From NCBI RefSeq assembly GCF_050107595.1, contig NZ_JBNILH010000001.1:496001-560000 (forward strand): 64,000 nt of DNA, written 5' to 3'. Below, piece after piece: positions 33,499 through 42,281 of the stretch (positions are counted from its first letter, which is position 1; every line of letters starts with the position of its first letter). The translations under genes and the position numbers were made by a program. The notes beneath the pieces were generated by a model. It did no database searches and was not told the origin of the DNA. It worked only from the letters and a program-made list of their open reading frames with translations. Source of the stretch: Bacillus_AB infantis_C (GTDB taxonomy: Bacteria > Bacillota > Bacilli > Bacillales > Cytobacillaceae).

Positions 33499-34857
33499 AT
33501 GATAAAAAAATTACTAATTGCAAACAGAGGGGAAATTGCTGTACGGATCATCCGTGCCTGCAAAGAAATGGACATAGAATCTGTTGCTGTCTATTCGGAA
33601 GCTGATAAAGAAGCATTGCATGTACAATTGGCTGATGAAGCATACTGCATCGGTCCGACAGCCTCCAAAGACAGCTATCTTAACTTTACGAATATCATTA
33701 GTGTTGCTAAACTGACAGGGTGTGATGCCATCCATCCCGGCTATGGATTCCTGGCGGAAAATGCTGCTTTTGCAGAGTTGTGCCGTGAATGCAACATCAT
33801 CTTTGTCGGCCCGACTCCCGAAGCCATCAATAAAATGGGCACAAAGGATATTGCCCGTGAAACAATGAGAGAAGCGGGAGTGCCGATTGTCCCTGGTTCA
33901 CAGGGTGTCATAAAGGATGTGGATGATGCCAAGGCACTGGCCGAAAAAATTGATTATCCCGTTATCATCAAGGCGACGGCCGGCGGTGGAGGTAAAGGAA
34001 TCCGTGTAGCCCGCACCGAGGAAGAGCTGGTGAAGGGAATCAATATCACCCAGCAGGAGGCCCTGACTGCTTTTGGCAATCCTGGCGTTTACATTGAAAA
34101 ATATATAGAAGATTTTCGCCATGTGGAAATTCAGGTGCTTGCTGATAATTATGGCAATACGCTTCATTTAGGCGAGAGGGACTGCTCGATTCAAAGAAGG
34201 CTTCAAAAACTCCTTGAAGAGACGCCATCTCCTGCACTCGACGGAGAAATCCGTGAAGAAATGGGGGCAGCCGCCGTTAAAGCTGCAAAAGCGGTTGATT
34301 ATACAGGCGCCGGCACTGTAGAATTTATATATGACTATCAGAACCGAAAGTTCTATTTCATGGAAATGAATACCAGGATACAGGTAGAGCATCCTGTCAC
34401 AGAAATGGTGACGGGAGTGGATCTGATCAAAGAACAGATCAAGGTGGCATCCGGTGAAAAACTTGCCCTTCGCCAGGACGAAGTTACTTTCAATGGCTGG
34501 GCGATCGAATGCAGGATCAATGCGGAAAACCCGGAGAAGAACTTTATGCCTTCAGCCGGGAGGATCAGTATGTATCTGCCTCCAGGAGGCCTTGGTGTCC
34601 GGGTCGATTCTGCAGCCTATCCGGGCTATATGATTCCGCCTTATTATGACAGCATGATTGCGAAGGTCATTACTTATGGCAGCAGCCGGGAAGAAGCCAT
34701 TTCCCGCATGAAGAGGGCTTTAAGCGAATTTGTGGTCGAAGGCGTACACACGACCATTCCATTCCATCTTAAGCTGCTCAGCCACGAGAAATTTGTGGAA
34801 GGACAGTTCAATACCAAGTTCCTTGAGATGTACGAAGTGATGAAGTCTGAAGATTAA
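33499..34857 (+). CDS. accC: Acetyl-CoA carboxylase biotin carboxylase subunit
   Basis: AccC uses ATP and bicarbonate to carboxylate biotin on AccB. It is 452 aa with the three-part biotin carboxylase fold: N-terminal KLLIANRGEIAVRIIRA, central ATP-grasp with GGGGKGIRV and HVEIQVLAD, then MNTRIQVEHPVTE and the C-terminal RINAENPEKNFMPS. It starts at ATG 33499, 12 bp after accB. accDA is elsewhere in the genome. Confidence 0.97.
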   Translation: MIKKLLIANRGEIAVRIIRACKEMDIESVAVYSEADKEALHVQLADEAYCIGPTASKDSYLNFTNIISVAKLTGCDAIHPGYGFLAENAAFAELCRECNIIFVGPTPEAINKMGTKDIARETMREAGVPIVPGSQGVIKDVDDAKALAEKIDYPVIIKATAGGGGKGIRVARTEEELVKGINITQQEALTAFGNPGVYIEKYIEDFRHVEIQVLADNYGNTLHLGERDCSIQRRLQKLLEETPSPALDGEIREEMGAAAVKAAKAVDYTGAGTVEFIYDYQNRKFYFMEMNTRIQVEHPVTEMVTGVDLIKEQIKVASGEKLALRQDEVTFNGWAIECRINAENPEKNFMPSAGRISMYLPPGGLGVRVDSAAYPGYMIPPYYDSMIAKVITYGSSREEAISRMKRALSEFVVEGVHTTIPFHLKLLSHEKFVEGQFNTKFLEMYEVMKSED

Positions 34858-34871
34858 CCGGAGGTGCTGTA

Positions 34872-35276
34872 ATGAGCGAGAACATTTTGGAAATGAGCCA
34901 GGGAAACACTGGGCATGGAAAAGTAGAAATAGCTCCTGAAGTGATTGAAGTGATTGCAGGAATCGCTGCCTCTGAGGTAGAAGGAGTTGCACAGATGCGC
35001 GGCAATTTCGCCTCAGGAGTCGTCGAGCGTTTAGGCAAGAAAAATCATGGTAAAGGCGTCAAGGTTGAATTGACTGAGGAGGGCATCAAGGTCGAGGTGT
35101 ACTGTCTGATGAAATTTGGCATCTCCATCCCTGCCGTGGCCCAGGAAATCCAGGATAATATCCGCCAGGCTTTGTTGAATATGACTGCTCTTGAAGCACA
35201 GGAAATCAATATTCATGTGGTGGGCATTTTATTCGAGAACCAGAAGCTTGAGCCGGAAGTTGAACAGGAAATCTGA
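34872..35276 (+). CDS. yqhY: Asp23/Gls24 family protein YqhY
   Basis: This 134-aa protein has one Asp23 domain (KVEIAPEVIEVIAGIAASEVEGV, VKVELTEEGIKVEVYCLMKFG, IPAVAQEIQDNIRQALLNMT). YqhY is conserved immediately after accBC in Firmicutes. In B. subtilis its loss disturbs acetyl-CoA carboxylase regulation, so a role in controlling malonyl-CoA formation is likely. It lies 15 bp after accC and ends the operon. Confidence 0.93.
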   Translation: MSENILEMSQGNTGHGKVEIAPEVIEVIAGIAASEVEGVAQMRGNFASGVVERLGKKNHGKGVKVELTEEGIKVEVYCLMKFGISIPAVAQEIQDNIRQALLNMTALEAQEINIHVVGILFENQKLEPEVEQEI

Positions 35277-35281
35277 TCAGA

Positions 35282-35315
35282 AGAGCCAAAGACAGCTAAT
35301 GTCTTTGGCTCTTTC
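35282..35315 (+). terminator. Terminator after accB-accC-yqhY
   Basis: AGAGCCAAAGACA pairs with TGTCTTTGGCTCT around GCTAA, followed by TT and CC only. The stem is perfect, but the T run is short. Confidence 0.8.
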
Positions 35316-35493
35316 CATTACTGGACCTGATGAAGGATATGGAACTTTCTTGCAGATAGTATCAAAAAACACCTATGAATCTAAGGCATAATGGCAAAAA
35401 TATTGATGAAGGCTGTGCGAACCTGCTTTACTTATGCTATTATCTTCTTATGTTTATTTGGACAAAGATGCCTAAAAGGAGTTAAAGAATATA

Positions 35494-35886
35494 ATGAAAA
35501 GAAGAACAGCGAGAGAAAAAGCATTACAGGCCCTGTTTCAGATTGATGTGAGCCAGGCAGACCCTTCGGAAGCAATCGACCATGTGCTCGAGGGAGAAGA
35601 AAGCGACGACTATCTCACACTTCTGGTAACCGGTGTCCTGGAAAATAAAGAGGAAATTGACAATATGATCAAACAGTATCTTGAAAAATGGAAGCTGGAA
35701 CGCCTTGCAACAGTTGATCGCAACCTTCTCCGCCAAGGGGTCTATGAGCTGAAATACAGCAAAGACGTCCCTGCAAATGTTGTCATTGATGAGGCGATTG
35801 AAATTGCGAAGATATTTGGCGATGACCAGTCCAGCCGTTTCATCAACGGCGTTCTCTCGAAGGTGAAGGATAGCCTGGAAGCTTAA
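35494..35886 (+). CDS. nusB: Transcription antitermination factor NusB
   Basis: NusB binds boxA RNA with NusE (S10) and prevents premature termination in rRNA operons. It is 130 aa, all-helical, with the conserved RRTAREKALQALFQID start and the C-terminal VIDEAIEIAKIFGDDQSSRFINGVL. An extended -10 (TGCTATTAT, 35435-35443) lies about 50 bp upstream. In B. subtilis folD follows. Here folD is absent and xseA comes next after 199 bp. Confidence 0.96.
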   Translation: MKRRTAREKALQALFQIDVSQADPSEAIDHVLEGEESDDYLTLLVTGVLENKEEIDNMIKQYLEKWKLERLATVDRNLLRQGVYELKYSKDVPANVVIDEAIEIAKIFGDDQSSRFINGVLSKVKDSLEA

Positions 35887-35969
35887 TGTTCTGCCTTTCC
35901 AGGCTTTACGTAAGCATTAATTGCCCTGTCTCTATCCAGTTTAAATGTGCGATATGCAGCCGTTTTGGC

Positions 35970-35999
35970 GTGACGGATGGCCTTATTTAAACTTATAAT
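35970..35999 (+). promoter_or_regulatory. Likely promoter of xseA-xseB-ispA
   Basis: A perfect TATAAT (35994-35999) stands 18 bp after GTGACG (35970-35975), which matches 4 of 6 positions of the -35 consensus. It lies in the nusB-xseA gap where folD is missing, so xseA appears to have its own promoter. Confidence 0.5.
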
Positions 36000-36085
36000 A
36001 GGGAAGGGCTTTTTACGCTGTTTAGATTATTATACACAAACGGCAAATTGCATTTGGATACCCAGCCCTTTAAAAGGAGTATGCT

Positions 36086-37426
36086 ATGAAGGAAAAGCGT
36101 TATCTGACCGTAGGCGCTCTTACTAAATACATAAAACGAAAATTCGACCATGATCCGCATCTGCAGGAGATTTTTGTCAAAGGCGAAATCTCTAATTTCA
36201 AGAGGCATTCAAGCGGACATATGTACTTCACGCTGAAGGATGAGAAATCCCGGATCCTGGCAGTCATGTTTTCCAGTTCTGCACGTTCAGTGAAGTTTGA
36301 ACCTGAGAACGGAATGAAGGTCCTGATCAGCGGTGAAATCTCCGTCTACGAGCCGAGCGGGCAGTATCAGATTTATGTCAAGCAGATGCAGCCGGATGGA
36401 GTAGGGGATCTTTTCCTGGCCTTTGAGCAGCTGAAGGAAAGGCTCCAGAAAGAGGGGCTGTTTGCTCCAGAACGCAAAAGGCCCATCCCGAAATTCCCGA
36501 AAACAGTCGGAGTTATAACCTCTCCGACAGGAGCTGCAGTAAGAGATATCATCACAACAATAAAAAGGCGCTTTCCGATTGCCAATATATTGATCTATCC
36601 GGCACTTGTACAGGGCGCTCAGGCAGCTCCTTCTGTCGCTGGTGCCATCGAACTTGCAAACCGGCAGGCCGAGGCTGATGTCCTGATTGCCGGGCGGGGC
36701 GGAGGTTCGATCGAAGAGCTGTGGGCCTTCAATGAAGAGCAGGTAGCCAGAGCGATCGTTGGATCTTCCATTCCGGTCATATCGGCTGTGGGGCATGAAA
36801 CCGACTTTACAATTGCCGATTTTGCCGCCGACCGCCGGGCGCCCACACCAACCGGGGCGGCCGAAATTGCGGTTCCGCATATCGATGAATTGGCTGAACG
36901 GATTTTAAACCGCCAGTCCAGGCTTATCAGGGCGATGAAGGAAAGGGCAGTTCTGCAGAGGGAACGATTGGGCAGGCTTCAGAAATCTTATGCCTTCCGC
37001 TACCCGCAGCGGCTGTATGAACAAAAGCTTGAACAGGCAGACAGGATGACAGAACAGCTTAAAAGAAGCGCAGGCAGGCTTGCAGAGCTGAAAAGCGAGG
37101 AGCGGGACAGGCTGCTGCAAAGGCTTCTGAGGAATCATCCGAAAGATTTGTACAACGAAGCGAAGGAAACTCATTTACGCGGCAACCGTGCACTCGGCAG
37201 AGCTATGAAAGAGGTTTTGACCAAGAAGCAGAAGGAATTCGGCGGTATGGTTTCTACCCTTGAGGCACTGAGTCCGCTTAAGATTATGGACAGGGGCTAC
37301 AGCTTGGCCTACAGCGGGGAAGGCAGGCTCCTGAAGAGTGTCTCCCAGGTTGAAAAGGGCGATGATGTCCAAGTGAAATTGGCAGATGGAACTTTTAATT
37401 GCAAGGTGACAGGCAAAGAGGAGTGA
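36086..37426 (+). CDS. xseA: Exodeoxyribonuclease VII large subunit
   Basis: XseA is the catalytic subunit of a single-strand exonuclease that acts from both ends. It is 446 aa. An N-terminal OB-fold (YLTVGALTKYIKRKFD, FVKGEISNFKRHSSGHMYFTLKD) precedes the catalytic region (GVITSPTGAAVRDI, RGGGSIEELWAFN, ISAVGHETDFTIADFAADRRAPTPTGAAE) and a long coiled-coil C-terminus. ATG 36086 follows AAAAGGAG. It precedes xseB by 5 bp. Confidence 0.97.
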   Translation: MKEKRYLTVGALTKYIKRKFDHDPHLQEIFVKGEISNFKRHSSGHMYFTLKDEKSRILAVMFSSSARSVKFEPENGMKVLISGEISVYEPSGQYQIYVKQMQPDGVGDLFLAFEQLKERLQKEGLFAPERKRPIPKFPKTVGVITSPTGAAVRDIITTIKRRFPIANILIYPALVQGAQAAPSVAGAIELANRQAEADVLIAGRGGGSIEELWAFNEEQVARAIVGSSIPVISAVGHETDFTIADFAADRRAPTPTGAAEIAVPHIDELAERILNRQSRLIRAMKERAVLQRERLGRLQKSYAFRYPQRLYEQKLEQADRMTEQLKRSAGRLAELKSEERDRLLQRLLRNHPKDLYNEAKETHLRGNRALGRAMKEVLTKKQKEFGGMVSTLEALSPLKIMDRGYSLAYSGEGRLLKSVSQVEKGDDVQVKLADGTFNCKVTGKEE

Positions 37427-37431
37427 TAAAA

Positions 37432-37665
37432 ATGGCTGCAGAAGAAAAACTCACATTCGAAGAAGCGATGAATAAGCTTGAAGGAATTGTAGAAAAGCTG
37501 GAAGAAGGCGATGTGCCGCTCGAAGAGGCCATTACCATCTATAAGCAGGGCATGGAGCTGTCAAAGCTGTGCCATGATAAACTGCAAAGGGTGGAAGAAC
37601 AGCTGACGGAGGTTCTGACTGAAGAAGGCAAGAAAGAACCGTTTGTCGTTGAGGAGGAGGAATAA
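37432..37665 (+). CDS. xseB: Exodeoxyribonuclease VII small subunit
   Basis: This 77-aa small subunit is largely helical with the conserved LTFEEAMNKLEGIVEKLEEGDVPLEEA pattern (in segments) and an acidic tail. Several copies wrap the XseA coiled coil. ATG 37432 follows AGAGGAG. A reading from 37399 would overlap xseA. The TAA stop overlaps the ispA ATG by one base. Confidence 0.95.
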   Translation: MAAEEKLTFEEAMNKLEGIVEKLEEGDVPLEEAITIYKQGMELSKLCHDKLQRVEEQLTEVLTEEGKKEPFVVEEEE

Positions 37666-38561
37666 TGGTGCCGGATGTACAGCTTGATTCTTTTTCAGAG
37701 GTCCATATAAAGATGCTTGAGCGTGAGCTTGAGGAAAGTATCGGCAGGCTTGCCGCCCCGGAGGTGCTGAAGGAGGCCATGCATTATTCCCTCCAGGCAG
37801 GGGGCAAAAGGATCAGGCCGCTCCTCGTATTCGCTACCCTGAAGGCTTTTGGGGAAGATACAAAAAAAGGCCTGCAGGCTGCCGCTGCTGTGGAGATGAT
37901 CCATACCTACTCTCTTATACATGATGACCTCCCAAGCATGGATGATGATGATCTCAGGAGGGGGAAGCCGACCAGCCATAAGGTGTTTGGCGAGGCAAAT
38001 GCCATCCTTGCTGGAGATGCACTGCTCACATACAGCTTCCAGCTTCTTGCACAGATAGCTCCTGAGCATGCTGATGCGGAAGTGAAACTGGCTCTGATCA
38101 ATGAGCTTGCCAGGGCTTCGGGTGCTGAAGGCATGGTCGGCGGGCAGACGGCAGATATTGAAGGAGAGGACAAAGACCTTGACCTTGAAGAGCTTGAATA
38201 CATACATGTGCACAAAACAGGCAAGCTCCTTGCATTCAGTGTTGCGGCAGGAGCCCTCCTCTCGCGTGCAGAGGAAAGCAAGCTGAATAGCCTGAATGAA
38301 TTTGCCCACCATCTTGGCCTTGCTTTCCAAATCAGGGATGATATCCTTGACCTGGAAGGAAATGAAGAGGTCCTTGGAAAGCCGGTTGGCAGCGATGAGA
38401 CCAACAATAAAAGCACCTACCCATCCATTCTTACAATGGAAGGGGCAAACCAGGCGCTTGAACATCATATAAGGATGGCAAAGGCCCGGCTGCAGGAAAC
38501 AGGCCTTGAAATCCAGCTGCTGGAGGAGATAACCAATCTGGTGGCGAACAGAGATCACTGA
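37665..38561 (+). CDS. ispA: Farnesyl diphosphate synthase
   Basis: IspA condenses IPP with DMAPP and GPP to give farnesyl diphosphate for undecaprenol, quinone and heme side chains. It is 298 aa. The aspartate-rich motifs are DDLPSMDDDD (from about residue 87) and DDILD in the C-terminal half, with GGKRIRPLL near 46 and HKTGKLL in the middle. ATG 37665 follows GGAGGAGG and is coupled to xseB. The next enzyme gene, dxs, provides the pathway's entry step. Confidence 0.95.
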   Translation: MVPDVQLDSFSEVHIKMLERELEESIGRLAAPEVLKEAMHYSLQAGGKRIRPLLVFATLKAFGEDTKKGLQAAAAVEMIHTYSLIHDDLPSMDDDDLRRGKPTSHKVFGEANAILAGDALLTYSFQLLAQIAPEHADAEVKLALINELARASGAEGMVGGQTADIEGEDKDLDLEELEYIHVHKTGKLLAFSVAAGALLSRAEESKLNSLNEFAHHLGLAFQIRDDILDLEGNEEVLGKPVGSDETNNKSTYPSILTMEGANQALEHHIRMAKARLQETGLEIQLLEEITNLVANRDH

Positions 38562-38916
38562 TTTATTGGCATTTCCGGTAAATGCCGGATATGAGATGGA
38601 AGCCGTTTGCCGCATCGGGCCGACGGCTTTTTCTTTGGATAGGATGTATTGATGTTGCAGCTTGTTGATAGTGCAGAGTTCCCTGTTTGCATGCTGCAGC
38701 TTTAAGCTTTTGTTATTTAAACTGCCCCTGCCTTTCAGCAGGTGTAGATGCCGCAAAAGGGAAATCAGTTGGAAAAACGGGTGCAATGCGTTACTCTTAT
38801 GGTACAATGCAGGGAATATGCTTTATTTTGTTGTGGAAACTTGTCATATCGTTATAATAAAAGAGAATCCATAACAACAGAGTTTTAAAAAGAAATGAAA
38901 GTGAGTGATCCAAGAC
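38562..38916 (+). promoter_or_regulatory. ispA-dxs gap: terminator and dxs promoter
   Basis: A terminator-like hairpin, AGCCGT (38601-38606) with ACGGCT, followed by TTTTC, closes ispA. A smaller GGCATTTCCGGTAAATGCC hairpin precedes it. Near dxs, TTGTGG (38831-38836), 16 bp, TATAAT (38853-38858) is a plausible promoter. The stretch between (38640-38820) contains no ORF or structure that I recognise. Confidence 0.55.
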
Positions 38917-40809
38917 ATGGATCTATTATCAATTAAGGACCCTTCATTTTTAAAAGGGCTCTCAAATAAAGAACTGGAAGATCTCAGCCAGGATATCAGA
39001 AATTTTCTTATAGAAAAACTTTCAGTAACAGGCGGACATATCGGACCCAACCTGGGTGTCGTCGAACTGACGATTGCCCTTCATAAATGCTTTGAAAGCC
39101 CGAAGGATAAGTTTCTTTGGGATGTGGGCCACCAGTCTTATGTCCATAAGATCCTTACAGGCAGAGCCTGCGAATTTGATACGCTCAGGCAATATAAAGG
39201 CCTTTGCGGCTTTCCGAAGCGGATTGAAAGCGAGCATGATGTGTGGGAGACCGGGCACAGCTCGACTTCTTTATCAGCAGCCATGGGCATGGTTATTGCG
39301 AGGGATTTGAAAAAAGAGGACTCCCATATCGTCCCGATCATCGGGGATGGTGCACTGACAGGCGGGATGGCTCTTGAAGCGCTCAATCATATCGGACATG
39401 AGCAAAAGAATATGATTGTTATCCTCAATGATAATGAAATGTCGATCGCACCAAATGTCGGGGCCCTGCACAATGTTCTCGGAAAACTCCGGACAGCCGG
39501 CAAATACCAGTGGGTGAAGGATGAGCTCGAGCTTCTGCTCAAAAAAGTCCCTGCAGTCGGCGGAAAGCTTGCTTCAACTGCTGAAAGAGTAAAAGACAGT
39601 TTGAAATATCTATTGGTTTCAGGCATGTTTTTTGAGGAAATGGGTTTTACGTACTTAGGCCCGATCGATGGCCACAATTTCGAAGAACTGTTTGAAACGC
39701 TCAGCTATGCAAAGAAAACAGAAGGCCCGGTCCTTCTGCACGTGATCACCAAGAAGGGGAAAGGATATTCCCCTGCTGAAAAGGATAAAGTCGGGACTTG
39801 GCACGGGACAGGCCCATACAAAATTGACACAGGTGACTTTGTCAAACCGATCAACCCTCCGCCTGCCTGGAGCAAGCTTGTCAGTGAAACTGTGAGGAAG
39901 CTGGCGAGAGAGGACAGCAGGATCGTTGCAATCACTCCTGCCATGCCTGTCGGATCAAAGCTTGAGGGCTTTGCCGGCGAGTTCCCGGACCGCATGTTTG
40001 ATGTGGGGATAGCGGAGCAGCATGCAACAACTGTCGCAGCAGGGCTTGCCACACAAAATATGAAGCCGTTCCTGGCTATCTATTCGACCTTCCTGCAGCG
40101 CGCCTATGACCAGGTTGTGCATGACATCTGCCGCCAGAACCTGAATGTCTTCATCGGTATCGACCGGGCAGGCCTTGTGGGCGCTGACGGTGAAACCCAT
40201 CAGGGTGTCTTTGATATCGCCTTCATGAGGCATGTGCCGAATCTGGTCATGATGATGCCAAAAGATGAAAATGAAGGCCAGCATATGGTCAACACAGCTC
40301 TTGCATATGATGACGGCCCGATTGCGATGCGCTTCCCAAGAGGCAACGGAATTGGTGTACCGATGGATGAGACACTGATCAAGATTCCTATCGGCACTTG
40401 GGAAGTGCTGAAGGAAGGGGACGATGCTGCAATCCTTACCTTTGGTACAACGATCCCGATGGCGATGGAAGCAGCAGATCAGCTGGAAAGGCAGGGCTAC
40501 TCAATAAAAGTCGTCAATGCCAGGTTCATCAAGCCGCTTGACAAGAAGATGCTGTCAGAAATATTAAGTTTGAATATGCCGATACTAACTATAGAAGAAG
40601 CTATCCTGCAGGGCGGATTCGGAAGCGCCGTCCTTGAGTTTGCCCATGAAAACGGGTTCCATCAGGCAGCTGTCGAACGCATGGGAATCCCTGATGAGTA
40701 TATTGAACATGGAAGCGTAAAGGAATTGCTCGAAGAAATCGGCCTGACCTCCGAGATGGCCGTTCAAAAGCTCGCAAAGCTGGCGAGAAAAAAACAAAAA
40801 AGGGCTTAA
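38917..40809 (+). CDS. dxs: 1-Deoxy-D-xylulose-5-phosphate synthase
   Basis: Dxs condenses pyruvate and glyceraldehyde 3-phosphate, using thiamine diphosphate, as the first step of the non-mevalonate isoprenoid pathway. It is 630 aa. The ThDP motif is GDGALTGGMALEALNHIG...NDNEMSIAPNVG, the substrate histidines are in TGGHIGPNLG and DVGHQSY, and the central FDVGIAEQHAT holds the catalytic glutamate. ATG 38917 gives MDLLSIKDPSFL, the family start. The GTG at 38905 is too close to the ribosome site. Confidence 0.97.
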   Translation: MDLLSIKDPSFLKGLSNKELEDLSQDIRNFLIEKLSVTGGHIGPNLGVVELTIALHKCFESPKDKFLWDVGHQSYVHKILTGRACEFDTLRQYKGLCGFPKRIESEHDVWETGHSSTSLSAAMGMVIARDLKKEDSHIVPIIGDGALTGGMALEALNHIGHEQKNMIVILNDNEMSIAPNVGALHNVLGKLRTAGKYQWVKDELELLLKKVPAVGGKLASTAERVKDSLKYLLVSGMFFEEMGFTYLGPIDGHNFEELFETLSYAKKTEGPVLLHVITKKGKGYSPAEKDKVGTWHGTGPYKIDTGDFVKPINPPPAWSKLVSETVRKLAREDSRIVAITPAMPVGSKLEGFAGEFPDRMFDVGIAEQHATTVAAGLATQNMKPFLAIYSTFLQRAYDQVVHDICRQNLNVFIGIDRAGLVGADGETHQGVFDIAFMRHVPNLVMMMPKDENEGQHMVNTALAYDDGPIAMRFPRGNGIGVPMDETLIKIPIGTWEVLKEGDDAAILTFGTTIPMAMEAADQLERQGYSIKVVNARFIKPLDKKMLSEILSLNMPILTIEEAILQGGFGSAVLEFAHENGFHQAAVERMGIPDEYIEHGSVKELLEEIGLTSEMAVQKLAKLARKKQKRA

Positions 40810-40812
40810 CAG

Positions 40813-41658
40813 ATGAAAAGTAAGAAAGAACGTTTAGATGTATTGCTGGTAGAAAGAGGGCTTATCGAGACAAGGGAAAAAGCAAAGCGAGCCATCATGG
40901 CCGGGCTTGTATATACGAATGAAAACCGCCTCGATAAGCCTGGTGAAAAGGTCGGCGCTGATATACCGCTGACAGTTAAAGGCAAGCTGATCCCCTATGT
41001 CAGCCGCGGCGGACTGAAGCTGGAAAAGGCAATCAAACAGTTTGATGTGGACGTTTCAGGAAAGGTGCTTCTTGATATTGGGGCATCAACCGGCGGCTTC
41101 ACTGACTGTGCGCTTCAGAATGGGGCGAAAATGTCATATGCATTGGATGTGGGCTATAATCAGCTTGCCTGGAAGCTCAGGCAGGACGAGCGGGTGGAGG
41201 TAATGGAAAGGACCAACTTCCGCTATGTGACTCCTGCCGATCTGGCAGGGGAGATGCCTGACTTTGCGTCGATTGATGTATCATTTATTAGCTTGAAGCT
41301 TATTTTGCCTGTTCTGAAAACTCTGCTGGTTTCCGGGAGTGATATTATTGCGCTTGTAAAGCCGCAGTTTGAAGCAGGACGTGAGCAGGTCGGAAAAAAA
41401 GGGATTGTCCGCGATCCTAAGGTCCATGCAGACGTCATTGAGCGAATGATCCGCTTTTCCCTGGAACAGGGCTATGATGTCAGAAACCTTTCCTATTCCC
41501 CCATAACAGGAGGGGACGGCAATATTGAGTTCCTTCTTCACCTGAGGTGGGAAGGGGAAAAGGAAACAGGCGAAAATGGACTTTCTGCTTCTGTGGATGA
41601 AGTAGTCAAGGAAGCTCATACTGAGCTGAAATCAAAGCAGCAGAAAGAAGAGGAATAA
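40813..41658 (+). CDS. tlyA: TlyA-family rRNA 2'-O-methyltransferase (YqxC)
   Basis: This 281-aa protein has an N-terminal S4 RNA-binding domain (KERLDVLLVERGLIETREKAKRAIMAGLVY) and an FtsJ-type SAM-binding methyltransferase domain (VLLDIGASTGGFTDCALQNGA, ALDVGYNQL, SIDVSFISLKLILP). TlyA enzymes methylate 16S and 23S rRNA. The older name hemolysin reflects indirect effects. It starts 3 bp after dxs, so the two are co-transcribed. Confidence 0.93.
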   Translation: MKSKKERLDVLLVERGLIETREKAKRAIMAGLVYTNENRLDKPGEKVGADIPLTVKGKLIPYVSRGGLKLEKAIKQFDVDVSGKVLLDIGASTGGFTDCALQNGAKMSYALDVGYNQLAWKLRQDERVEVMERTNFRYVTPADLAGEMPDFASIDVSFISLKLILPVLKTLLVSGSDIIALVKPQFEAGREQVGKKGIVRDPKVHADVIERMIRFSLEQGYDVRNLSYSPITGGDGNIEFLLHLRWEGEKETGENGLSASVDEVVKEAHTELKSKQQKEEE

Positions 41659-41681
41659 GCATCAGGCTTATTCCTTTTTTT
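41652..41681 (+). terminator. Terminator at the end of tlyA
   Basis: GGAATAAGC pairs with GCTTATTCC around ATCAG, followed by a run of seven T. The tlyA stop codon lies in the left arm. Confidence 0.88.
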
Positions 41682-41743
41682 CGGCGCCGGGCCTTCGAAT
41701 CTTGGCGATTCCTGGCTATTCCTGCTGCCTATTGCAGAAAAAA

Positions 41744-41773
41744 TTGTACATTCAGCAGAAAATCGGCTAACAT
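41744..41773 (+). promoter_or_regulatory. Promoter of ahrC-recN
   Basis: TTGTAC (41744-41749), 18 bp, TAACAT (41768-41773) would start transcription near 41780, a short distance before the GTG start of ahrC. Confidence 0.5.
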
Positions 41774-41815
41774 ATGGATAGAAATCAGGTTTCGACTGCC
41801 TATAGAGGTGATAAA

Positions 41816-42265
41816 GTGAATAAAGGACAACGCCATATCAAAATAAGAGACATCATTGCCAATAACGATATTGAAACACAGGATGATCTTGTAGACGAGC
41901 TGAAAAATGCCGGTTTTAATGTGACGCAGGCAACTGTGTCAAGGGATATAAAAGAATTGCATCTTGTAAAAGTTCCTTTAATGGATGGAAGATATAAATA
42001 CAGCCTGCCGGCGGATCAAAGGTTCAATCCGCTGCAGAAACTAAAACGCAATTTAATGGATGCTTTTGTCCGGATTGATACTGCCGGCCATTTGCTGGTT
42101 ATGAAAACGCTGCCCGGGAATGCGATGGCAATCGGCGCGCTGATAGATAATCTTGACTGGGAAGAAATTCTCGGTACGATATGCGGCGATGATACTTGCC
42201 TGATTATCTGCAAAACACCTGAAGATACTGAAGTGATATCCAACCGCTTCATCGATATGCTTTAA
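41816..42265 (+). CDS. ahrC: Arginine repressor AhrC/ArgR
   Basis: AhrC senses arginine, represses arginine biosynthesis and activates its breakdown. It is 149 aa, the B. subtilis length. The N-terminal winged helix (GQRHIKIRDIIANNDIETQ...ATVSRDIKELHLVKV) and the C-terminal oligomerisation and arginine-binding domain (PGNAMAIGALIDNLDW, GTICGDDTCLIIC) are intact. The start is GTG 41816, after AGAGGTG. The reading from 41774 would start inside the promoter. Confidence 0.96.
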   Translation: MNKGQRHIKIRDIIANNDIETQDDLVDELKNAGFNVTQATVSRDIKELHLVKVPLMDGRYKYSLPADQRFNPLQKLKRNLMDAFVRIDTAGHLLVMKTLPGNAMAIGALIDNLDWEEILGTICGDDTCLIICKTPEDTEVISNRFIDML

Positions 42266-42281
42266 ATTGGGGTGAAAATCT

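Noticed and set aside
38562..38916. OLE RNA in the ispA-dxs gap
   Set aside because: In some extremophilic Bacillaceae the large OLE RNA lies in this neighbourhood, but the gap here is about 355 bases, too short, and no OapA-like gene is adjacent.
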